Assembly: GCA_050942695.1 (NCBI GenBank)
Contig: JBMNNU010000156.1
Span: 1-7,613, forward strand
Source: JBMNNU01 sp050942695
Lineage (GTDB): Bacteria > Chloroflexota > UBA6077
Length of the DNA stretch: 7,613 nucleotides
Direction of reading: 5' to 3'
Under the pieces are notes generated by a model. The model saw nothing but the letters and a program-made list of their open reading frames with translations, searched no databases and was not told the origin of the DNA. Position 1 is the stretch's first letter. Every line of letters starts with the position of its first letter. This document shows positions 1-5,738 of the stretch, piece after piece. Made by a program: the position numbers and the translations under genes.

Positions 1-197
1 TCCCGGTGAAGGCTGTGGACACCACCGGCGCGGGAGACGCCTTCCACGGAGGGCTCGCGCTGGGGCTAGCATGGGGATACCCTGTGCGGAAGGCCGCGCG
101 ATTCGCGGCGGCGGTTGCGGCCCTCAAGTGCCGGAAGCCTGGAGGAAGAACCGGCCTGCCCACTCTCGAGGAGGCCCAGTCATTGCTGGGGGGCTAA
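1..197 (+). CDS. PfkB-family carbohydrate/nucleoside kinase, C-terminal fragment
   Basis: Only the last 65 codons or so are in the window; the reading frame is open from base 3 and ends at TAA 195-197. The visible protein contains DTTGAGDAFHGG, the PfkB (ribokinase-family) C-terminal signature. In this family the Asp of GAGD is the catalytic base that activates the substrate hydroxyl, and the Gly-rich turn forms the anion hole for the ATP gamma-phosphate. The following helix (KAARFAAAVAALKC) and the short tail ending LPTLEEAQSLL are normal for the end of the fold, so the 3' end looks intact. The family phosphorylates sugars such as ribose, fructose or 2-keto-3-deoxygluconate, or nucleosides. 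The substrate cannot be told from this fragment because the specificity residues lie upstream. It is a cytosolic enzyme. No convincing terminator follows. Confidence 0.93.
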   Translation, partial: PVKAVDTTGAGDAFHGGLALGLAWGYPVRKAARFAAAVAALKCRKPGGRTGLPTLEEAQSLLGG

Positions 198-695
198 CGC
201 TTCGGTAAAGCGGGCCTGATTGGCAGCCGGAGGTCGACCTCCCGGGAGCGCAGTGCTCGTCCGCACGTCCACGGCCTGTAGGGAAGGGGTTTATCCCTCG
301 CCGCCATCTGTTGAACCGGTTTCGCCGGATAATGGTTTATCCCCTGTCACATTATCGTCCACACGAAGGAAGGGGACGAGCCCCGATGCTACAGCATTGG
401 ACTGTTACACGATCTGGCTGTTCGTGTGAACCATCCCGTACTCAGCGGTGTCCGCCATGTTTCCGGGAAGAGCGATGCCTCCTCATGCACCCGTAGTGCA
501 GGGCGCTCTGCTCTGTAGCCCTCGTTGGTATATGCCATCCTGGATAATGCAGGTCAATGTGGACAACAGGGCACAGGGCCCTGGACTACGGACGCGTGTA
601 GCCCAGAAACGTAACGGGCTCATCGGGCACAGGCGGTGGGCCTCAAGTCTCCGGTAAAATGGCTGGTTTCGACGCCTGGCCATAAATGGACCAGG
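198..695. other. gene-free stretch with small hairpins
   Basis: I see no credible gene here. The open frames (about 60-70 codons on both strands) overlap one another, lack ribosome binding sites and encode compositionally odd peptides. Small structures exist: a perfect hairpin GGATAA-TGGT-TTATCC at 327-342; two copies of GGTTTATCCC (288-297 and 334-343) 46 bases apart, each in a potential stem; GGGG-ACGAG-CCCC at 372-384; and the palindrome CAGGGCCCTG at 574-583. None matches a tRNA, riboswitch or other RNA family that I recognise. Confidence 0.5.
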
Positions 696-898
696 CTGAG
701 ACGCTCAAGGACGCTAAAGCGACCTCTTGATATGGTCGGTATTAGCCTGGTTATGATCGTTGCCGATTAAACCGTACGTATCCGTCGTGGCCCTGAAGGG
801 CCAGGCTAACTACGGACCGGAGGTTAAGGCCGGCCCTTCAGGGCTACGAATCAATCAGAATATTTCGTAACGATCATTACCAGGCTTGAGCGTCTCAG
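696..898. repeat. nested palindromic, MITE-like element (copy 1)
   Basis: Three sets of inverted repeats are nested. The outer pair is CTGAGACGCTCAAG at 696-709 and its exact complement at 885-898. The middle pair is an 18-base arm at 746-763 and 867-884 (reads CCTGGT-ATGATCGTT-C, two mismatches). The inner pair is 785-802 and 832-849, centred on GGCCCTGAAGGGCC and its complement, with one mismatch. The arms are symmetric except for 36 extra bases on the left (710-745). No transposase or other ORF is inside. A second, inverted and rearranged copy lies at 7412-7510; 40 bases (804-843 versus 7451-7490) are identical in reverse complement. This fits a small non-autonomous mobile element or an extragenic palindromic repeat family. 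Target-site duplications are not obvious. Confidence 0.75.
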
Positions 899-978
899 AC
901 CGCTGCTTGAGCGGCGGGCGATGGGCACAATAATCGAGCCTGGGAATGTGGGCCGCACCCGTGAGCAGCCTATACGTC

Positions 979-1005
979 TTGGATAGATGCGGCCGGTGGT
1001 ATAAT
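979..1005 (+). promoter_or_regulatory. possible promoter for the DUF4838 gene
   Basis: A perfect TATAAT stands at 1000-1005 in an otherwise GC-rich stretch. The best -35 is poor: TTGGAT at 979-984, with a short 15-base spacer. Transcription would start near 1012. That leaves about 8 untranslated bases before the GTG at 1020, or about 32 before the ATG at 1044. Confidence 0.3.
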
Positions 1006-1019
1006 TCCGGGTATCACGC

Positions 1020-2903
1020 GTGTTGCTTATTGTGAGCCCGGATATGATTCTTTACTCAGCGTTTTCAAAGAGAGGGGATGAGCCCCTGAGGGTGGGGGGT
1101 ATCTCTATACGGGTATTCGGCCGGGAGGAGCCTATCCTCTTCGCCGCCAATGAGCTGGCCCGCTACCTTCCGAGGTTGCTGCCCGGCGCCGAACTGGATA
1201 TCTTCGTCGGGCACCCCGAGCAGACGCTGGCCGCCGCGGGCTTCCCGCAGGAGCGTGCTCTGGCGGATGGATCGATCCTGGTGCGGGGCGATGGCCGGCG
1301 ATACGCCGTGGCGGGAAGCGATCCTGCCGCGACGCTGCACGCTGCCTACGCCTTCTTAGAAGTGCTTGGGGCGCGCTGGGTGAAGCCTGGCCCCGATGGG
1401 GAGGCGATGCGACCGCTGGATGTCCCCCCTCCACCGCTGCAGATCACCTCCACGCCGGCCTTCTCGCGACGTGGGCTAACCGATGGCTGCCTATCCTGGT
1501 GGCCTGGCTCGGCCTCCTTCCAGGATTGGCTTGACGAGATGGTGCAACTGGTGGACTGGATGGGAAAGATGCGGTTGAACCGGCTGTTCGTCCACTTCAA
1601 CCGGCTTCCCCCCGGCGACATCTCGCCCCTCCTCCCTGAGCTTGAGCGGCGCGGAATCGCGCTGGAGCTGGGCGGCCACTGCCTGCCGAAGCTGCTGCCC
1701 CCGGCCCTCCGCGAGTCGGAGCCGTCGATATGTCGTATGCAAAATGGGGTACGCCGAGCGGATGGCAACTTCTGCACGGCCAATCCTCGCACGCTTCGAT
1801 TGCTTGAGGAGGGCGCAAGGCGCTTCGCTGAGCAGTTGCCTTCCGCCGATCTCTACCACCTCTGGCCTTGTGATGCCAGCGAAGAGCCATGGTGCTCCTG
1901 CCCCGATTGCCGATCGCTATCCGGGGACCAGCAACTGTGGAGAGCCGTACAGGCAGCAGCCGAGGGGCTGTATGCTGTTCGACCCGATGCCAGGGTGTCC
2001 GGCCTGCTGTACCATGAGTCACTGCAGGCGGTGGAAAGCGCCCCGTCAAACCTCGAGCTGCTCTTCGCCCCTAGGGAGCGATGCTATCTTCACCACATCG
2101 ATGGCGACTGCCCTCGCAACCAGGGGTATCTGCGCGATCTAACAGGCGCCGTTGCCGCTCGTGGAGGGGATCTCACTGTCCTGGAGTACTACGGTGATCC
2201 AGTCCTGTTCGGCCGGCCGGCCAATCTGCCGCAACTGGTGGAGTCGGATCTAGCAGCCTACCGGGCTGCTGGTGTGGATAGTGTCTCGACCCTCGTCTTC
2301 GGAACTCTCTCCTGGTGGCTCTACCCCCTCCAGCTTTACAGCTTCGCGAGGGAGGCTTGGGAGGGCGACGGTGCGGAGGGGCATCCCCGAGGCCAACCTC
2401 CTTCTTGCCTGGATGATTACTGTGGGGTCGTGGGGGGCGAAGTGGCGAGGGATCAGCTTGCCCGCTACTACAGGCTGGGTGAGGAGGCGGCCGGAGGCCA
2501 CTTCAGATTCTGTGGCTACGGCGCAGACGGAAGCTGGGCAACCCTACCCTTCCCGCCTGGACAGCCTTCGATGGAGGTCAGGGAGCATCTGGCAGATTTG
2601 CGGGCGGGGCAAGACCGACTGGCGGCGGCCGGGCGGCTGTTGGAGAGGATGGATAGCCTCCACGATGGCCGTCTTCGCGACATCCTCTCAGCCTACCGGT
2701 TCGAGTCATCTTTCCACCGTGCCGTGGTGAAGGAGTTCGCCCGGTTAACCGGTAATTGGGAGGGAGACCCCAGGAGGGCTTTCGGTCGCGCGCTGGAGGC
2801 TGTGGAAGACGCTTCGCCCGAAGCCCTCGGCGTCTTCGGCCGGCACTGGATGCTCCCCTGGCTCAGGCGGTGCGTGGAGCAGGGGTGCAAGGCGCCGATG
2901 TAG
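1020..2903 (+). CDS. DUF4838 domain protein, glycoside-hydrolase-like
   Basis: This is a 627-residue protein that I recognise as DUF4838, a family with a TIM-barrel glycoside hydrolase-like core, related in layout to GH67/GH20 enzymes. Residues 21-141 form an N-terminal alpha/beta domain of the alpha-glucuronidase/hexosaminidase N-terminal type, ending in the typical FLEVLGARWVKPG (112-124). The barrel follows from about 145 to 445: GGH at 218-220, GNFCTANP at 249-256, LWPCDASEEPWCSCPDC at 281-297, and LEYYGDPVLFG at 388-398. A helical tail runs from about 475 to 627. The Cys group C284, C292, C294, C297 resembles the family's W-C-x-C-x2-C element and may bind metal. No signal peptide is visible, so it is probably cytosolic. 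Its substrate is unknown; a role in sugar or uronate breakdown is inference. The start is unsure: GTG 1020 gives the longest frame and ATG 1044 is an alternative; neither has a strong Shine-Dalgarno sequence. Confidence 0.82.
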   Translation: MLLIVSPDMILYSAFSKRGDEPLRVGGISIRVFGREEPILFAANELARYLPRLLPGAELDIFVGHPEQTLAAAGFPQERALADGSILVRGDGRRYAVAGSDPAATLHAAYAFLEVLGARWVKPGPDGEAMRPLDVPPPPLQITSTPAFSRRGLTDGCLSWWPGSASFQDWLDEMVQLVDWMGKMRLNRLFVHFNRLPPGDISPLLPELERRGIALELGGHCLPKLLPPALRESEPSICRMQNGVRRADGNFCTANPRTLRLLEEGARRFAEQLPSADLYHLWPCDASEEPWCSCPDCRSLSGDQQLWRAVQAAAEGLYAVRPDARVSGLLYHESLQAVESAPSNLELLFAPRERCYLHHIDGDCPRNQGYLRDLTGAVAARGGDLTVLEYYGDPVLFGRPANLPQLVESDLAAYRAAGVDSVSTLVFGTLSWWLYPLQLYSFAREAWEGDGAEGHPRGQPPSCLDDYCGVVGGEVARDQLARYYRLGEEAAGGHFRFCGYGADGSWATLPFPPGQPSMEVREHLADLRAGQDRLAAAGRLLERMDSLHDGRLRDILSAYRFESSFHRAVVKEFARLTGNWEGDPRRAFGRALEAVEDASPEALGVFGRHWMLPWLRRCVEQGCKAPM

Positions 2904-2904
2904 G

Positions 2905-2988
2905 CTGGTCTGGGTGCTGGGTGCTGGGTGCTGGGTGCTTGGTGCTTGGTCCTGAGTCCTGAGTCCTGCGTCCTGAGCCCTGAGTGCT
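2905..2988 (+). repeat. heptanucleotide tandem array, 12 units
   Basis: Twelve exact-length 7-base units begin one base after the DUF4838 stop codon. Four perfect GGGTGCT units (2912-2939) lead into TGGTGCT, TGGTCCT, GAGTCCT (twice), GCGTCCT, GAGCCCT and GAGTGCT. The change from GGGTGCT on the left to GAGTCCT on the right suggests growth by slippage followed by drift. No coding or structural role is visible. Confidence 0.9.
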
Positions 2989-3404
2989 GTATCTGGCAAA
3001 TTGGTGCTAGAGGTGTAGCCGCAAGCTTATGGTGTTTAACAAATAAAGCTGGTATTCATCCTACTGGGGCATGGTTCACGGCTAGAGTGGCAGTCTATCT
3101 AGTAACGGCAGGCTTCCTTGATCACCATTTCCGGTCATCCCTAGACCGTCATGCCCGACCTGATCGGGCATCCAGGGGTCCACGTTGTCGTGTAGGAGTG
3201 GCCTCAGGAGTAGATGGGACGTCTGGACCCCTCGCGAAAGCGGGGGTGACGAAAGGGAGTATGGGGCTGACCAAAGAGAGTCCCGGGGTGATGTTCGCGC
3301 CAGATTGTCACTCCAACTGTCTATCCACGTGAACCAATCAGCCTGCGGCTACAATGTCGCATGGATTTGCTGGACGAGACCAATAATTGTGCCGTTCTTT
3401 GGCG
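2989..3404. other. convergent intergenic region
   Basis: This region lies between the convergent ends of the DUF4838 and YeiH genes. It holds the palindromic repeat at 3147-3251 and otherwise nothing I can identify. Open frames on the plus strand (2928-3332, 3185-3574) run through the tandem array or antisense into YeiH and have no ribosome binding site, so I do not call them genes. No clear intrinsic terminator with a U-tract is visible for either gene. Confidence 0.5.
3147..3251. repeat. paired inverted palindromic repeat (GTCAT...CCAGG type)
   Basis: The element opens with CGTCA (3147-3151) and closes with TGACG (3247-3251). Each end holds a hairpin: TGCCCGA/TCGGGCA (3152-3158, 3164-3170) and CGC-GAAA-GCG (3233-3242), the latter with a GNRA-type loop inside a C/G-rich stem. 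Nine bases, AGGGGTCCA (3174-3182), are exactly complementary to 3224-3232. The two halves are therefore inverted versions of the widespread bacterial repeat that reads like GTCATTCCCGCGAAAGCGGGAATCCAGG in other genomes. Confidence 0.75.
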
Positions 3405-4433
3405 CTAAATACCCAAGAAGAAGATCAACCCCAGGCTCAGCGCGGTCAGAGAGATGGTGGATAGCACCACTGTGGCGAACACCTTCGGCCCAACGGTCCG
3501 TACCGCTGCGATCTCGACCTCCAACCCCAGGGCTGCCATGGATACGAGCATCAGCAGCTTGCTTATCTCTTTGACCTCCCCCGCTAACCCATCTGGGATC
3601 ACACCCAGGCTTCGGAGAACCCCAAGCCCCAGGAAGCCGAGAACGAACCAAGGGAGAAAGGTTGCTTTTCTGATGCCGCTTCCCTTTCCCGCCTTCCTGG
3701 CGAATAGCAGGCCGAATACGATCAAAACAGGGCCAAGCAGAAGAACCCTGACCATCTTGACGAGGGTCGCCACCTCACCGCTAAGGTCGCTTACCGGGAA
3801 GGATGCCGCTACGACCTGGGGGACGGCGTAGACCGTAGCCCCCGCCAAAGCGCCATACTGGTATAAGGTGAGGCCTAGGAGGGGCACAAGCATCGGCAGT
3901 GTCAGCACTACCACGACGCCGACCACAGCCGTCAGCGCAATGGCCATGGTGATATCCCTTTTTTCGGCTTTGATGGTTGGGGCCACCGCGGCTATTGCCG
4001 AGTTGCCGCAGATGGAATTGCCTGCGGCGATCAAGATCGACAGTTTACCGCTGAGACCGAGCGCTCTCCCGATGGCCACGCTGGCCGAGATTCCCAACCC
4101 TACAACTAAGGCCGCCAACAGCAGGATCCTGTGGCCCGCTACGAGGATCTCGGAGAAGTTGACTGCAGCGCCCAATAGAAGCACGCTGAACTCCAGCAAC
4201 TGCTTCGATGCGAACTTCACCCCCGTCGCTGTCGCTGGCAGTTGCCCCAACAGGTTTCGGACAGCCACACCGATAACTATCGCCCACACGATCGGTTCCA
4301 GCGCGGCGAACTGTCGCCCCAACCAGGAGGCCAGAACGGCGATAGCCACAACCAACGCCAGACCGGGAAAGTGGCCCGGCATCGGTTCCAGTGTTATCCG
4401 CTGAAAAACCCTTGCTTTCGGTATCGCCGCCAT
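3405..4433 (-). CDS. YeiH-family putative sulfate exporter
   Basis: This is a multi-pass inner-membrane protein of the YeiH/UPF0324 family (Pfam Cons_hypoth698, transporter class 2.A.98), members of which are proposed to export sulfate or a related anion; direct proof is thin. With the start chosen here it has 342 residues, the usual family length. About ten hydrophobic segments are visible, near residues 24-39, 46-60, 80-92, 103-122, 130-150, 163-185, 192-211, 228-245, 259-274, 287-305 and 318-341. The family hallmark AAGNSICGNSAIAAVAPTIKA (136-156) probably forms a re-entrant substrate-path element, and VYAVPQVVAASF (201-212) is also characteristic. I chose ATG at 4433-4431 because GGAGGG (complement of 4439-4444) sits five bases before it; an in-frame ATG at 4454 would add seven residues but has no such site. 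The gene stands alone, converging on DUF4838 and diverging from the toxin-antitoxin unit. No sulfur-metabolism neighbour is present. Confidence 0.92.
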   Translation of the reverse strand: MAAIPKARVFQRITLEPMPGHFPGLALVVAIAVLASWLGRQFAALEPIVWAIVIGVAVRNLLGQLPATATGVKFASKQLLEFSVLLLGAAVNFSEILVAGHRILLLAALVVGLGISASVAIGRALGLSGKLSILIAAGNSICGNSAIAAVAPTIKAEKRDITMAIALTAVVGVVVVLTLPMLVPLLGLTLYQYGALAGATVYAVPQVVAASFPVSDLSGEVATLVKMVRVLLLGPVLIVFGLLFARKAGKGSGIRKATFLPWFVLGFLGLGVLRSLGVIPDGLAGEVKEISKLLMLVSMAALGLEVEIAAVRTVGPKVFATVVLSTISLTALSLGLIFFLGI

Positions 4434-4438
4434 CGTTA

Positions 4439-4444
4439 CCCTCC
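4439..4444 (-). promoter_or_regulatory. ribosome binding site of the YeiH gene
   Basis: GGAGGG on the minus strand lies five bases before ATG 4433-4431. It lies inside the longer version of the ORF (start at 4454), which is the main reason for preferring the shorter protein. Confidence 0.8.
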
Positions 4445-4643
4445 ATACTGGCAAATGATTAACTATCTGTATTTAAAGCAGTTATCGTACCATAAAACTA
4501 AATAATCTTTGATATGACTTGCCTAACATTTAAGTTATGATTACGCGGATGGATGTCGATCCCCTTTTCTCGATAGCACATGGGTGGGGGCGAATGCCGT
4601 TGTTAAGAAGCCGAGGGATAGGTAGCTGCGGCCACAATCCGGG

Positions 4644-4672
4644 TTGAAAAACAAAACGATGTGGCGCATAAT
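4644..4672 (+). promoter_or_regulatory. sigma-70-type promoter of the toxin-antitoxin unit
   Basis: TTGAAA (4644-4649) and CATAAT (4667-4672) each match the consensus at five of six positions and are separated by exactly 17 bases. The predicted transcription start is near 4679, giving a leader of about 40 bases before ATG 4719. The palindrome at 4665-4677 covers the -10 box. Confidence 0.6.
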
Positions 4673-4677
4673 ATGCG
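4665..4677. promoter_or_regulatory. palindrome over the -10 box, candidate operator
   Basis: CGCATA-A-TATGCG is a perfect 13-base palindrome that contains most of the -10 hexamer. Ribbon-helix-helix antitoxins commonly repress their own operon by binding short palindromes over the promoter. That this one is bound by the adjacent antitoxin is inference. The heptamer GCAATAT also occurs twice nearby (4690-4696, 4714-4720). Confidence 0.4.
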
Positions 4678-4718
4678 TGCGAAAATGTCGCAATATATGA
4701 GACATGGAGTGATGCAAT

Positions 4719-4979
4719 ATGGCACGCAGGGCTTACATACCTGTGCCTGAGGATGTTGAGCGGGCAGTCCGGGAGTGTCCAGAGGAGTACGGCTTCCCTC
4801 GAGGCATGTCGGCGGCCAGCATATACGCCCGAATGATCGAGCGCGGTGCACGAGCCTTGAAAGAGGAACGTGAGAGGAGGGAGCGGATCGAGCTCTATCG
4901 GGCATGGGCCGACGACGATGAGTCCCACGACGCGGTAGCCGAGACCATGCAAAAGGCTTTCGAGGGCGAGGTTCTCTAG
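4719..4979 (+). CDS. MazE-like ribbon-helix-helix antitoxin (putative)
   Basis: This is an 86-residue protein. The N-terminus RRAYIPVP can form the short DNA-contacting strand; helices follow at about 10-20 and 31-52 (SAASIYARMIERGARALKEE), which fits a ribbon-helix-helix dimer. The C-terminal third, RRERIELYRAWADDDESHDAVAETMQKAFEGEVL (shown by its key features: a charged helix and an acidic DDDE stretch at 65-68), resembles the toxin-wrapping tail of MazE-type antitoxins. The start ATG 4719 is preceded by GGAG at 4706-4709, nine bases upstream. The toxin-like gene begins two bases after the stop, so the two are almost surely co-transcribed and translationally linked. Expected role: to neutralise the downstream MazF-like protein and repress the promoter at 4644-4672. 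The sequence match is by pattern only; another transcription factor fold is possible. Confidence 0.68.
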   Translation: MARRAYIPVPEDVERAVRECPEEYGFPRGMSAASIYARMIERGARALKEERERRERIELYRAWADDDESHDAVAETMQKAFEGEVL

Positions 4980-4981
4980 CC

Positions 4982-5704
4982 GTGGCCATACAGCGGGGAG
5001 TCGTCTATTCGATCGCGGGCGCATCACCTCGCACCTTCGGCGCCGTCGTGCTCACGAACGACGATTGGAACGAGCAGATGCGGGATGTTGGGGTAATCCC
5101 ACTCTATCTTGAGGAGCCCGACCTCCCATCTCCGGTAGTACGCTTCACCGCCCGCCGGAGCTTGTGGGCCGTTTCAGGTCGCCTGGTGGCCGTTCACAAG
5201 GAGATCCTGGAAACCGGTTTGCTGGACCTGCCGGAGCGGGTAATGGATTCCATCGAGGACGCCCTTAGCGATCTTCTGGCGCTTCCGCAGCTCTGTTCGG
5301 AATTACCGATGGCCCCTGAGTCCCGCTACAGCAAGAGCGACTACCCCCGCTGGAGCGAGATCTACTATGCTGGCAAACCGATTGGCGATGAGTGCAAACG
5401 CTACGTAGTGGTGTCCCACAACCTTTGGAACAGCGTCTCGCAGGGCGCTATCGTAGTAAGGACCACGAGCCAGCAGCGTCGCCATGGGGCCGAGTACCCG
5501 GCGATTCTGGACGGAGAGGCGCGCGCTTGCTGCGCTCTAGCGACGCATGTTCCAAAGAAGGCTTTCTCGCTGTCTGTCCTGCGGCGCCCCACGGTACGCT
5601 CACTCTCTCTGCACGACATGTCATCCATTGCACGGGGGATCGTACGGAGCCACCAGCTCCAGGCGGCCCTAGAAAGGCGCCAGCGGGCAGCTATCCGGAT
5701 GTAA
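4982..5704 (+). CDS. tandem two-domain MazF/PemK-like toxin
   Basis: This is a 240-residue protein, about twice the usual MazF length of 110-120. It reads as two successive MazF/PemK-like SH3-type barrels. Domain 1 (about 1-105): RGVVYSI, then PRTFGAVVLTNDDWN (16-30), DVGVIPLYLEE, LWAVSGRLVAVHKEIL (61-76), and a C-terminal helix with DSIEDALSDLLAL (89-101). Domain 2 (about 124-240): SEIYYAG, KRYVVVSHNLWN (139-150), AIVVRTTSQQRR (156-167), and LSLHDMSSIARGI (208-220). In MazF RNases the catalytic pair is an Arg before the VVLS-type strand and a Thr/Ser in a PITSQ-type turn. Domain 2 keeps both (R140, T161/T162/S163). Domain 1 keeps R17 but has IPLYLEE where the Thr would be. I infer one active and one degenerate half, forming a pseudo-dimer in one chain. 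The likely activity is sequence-specific mRNA cleavage. The start is GTG, two bases after the antitoxin stop, with GAGG-like bases about ten upstream. Confidence 0.72.
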   Translation: MAIQRGVVYSIAGASPRTFGAVVLTNDDWNEQMRDVGVIPLYLEEPDLPSPVVRFTARRSLWAVSGRLVAVHKEILETGLLDLPERVMDSIEDALSDLLALPQLCSELPMAPESRYSKSDYPRWSEIYYAGKPIGDECKRYVVVSHNLWNSVSQGAIVVRTTSQQRRHGAEYPAILDGEARACCALATHVPKKAFSLSVLRRPTVRSLSLHDMSSIARGIVRSHQLQAALERRQRAAIRM

Positions 5705-5738
5705 TTCGTTGCTAGCCAACGCTTAACTGGACGGTATC

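Noticed and set aside
198..212. CGCTT-CGGTA-AAGCG hairpin right after the kinase stop codon as an intrinsic terminator
   Set aside because: The stem is only five pairs and no run of T follows.
220..683. Overlapping short open frames on both strands in the first gap
   Set aside because: No ribosome binding sites, mutual overlap, and peptides rich in Arg, Pro and Cys with no recognisable motif.
696..898. CRISPR array or tRNA-like structure at the palindromic element
   Set aside because: There are no regularly spaced direct repeats, and the arms do not fit a cloverleaf or T-loop consensus.
1597..2049. Long antisense frame inside the DUF4838 gene
   Set aside because: It is a shadow of a GC-rich coding region; the DUF4838 frame carries family motifs along its whole length.
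3868..4404. 178-codon plus-strand frame opposite the YeiH gene
   Set aside because: It is the antisense of a transmembrane protein with hallmark family motifs, and is Thr/Ala/Pro-rich without a ribosome binding site.
4530..5027. 165-codon minus-strand frame over the promoter and antitoxin gene
   Set aside because: It lies antisense to the antitoxin and its promoter, has no ribosome binding site and no recognisable domain.
5705..5738. Separate promoter for DUF2851 in the 34-base gap
   Set aside because: The gap is too short and has no -35/-10 pair; the small CGTTG/CAACG stem there is too weak to interpret.
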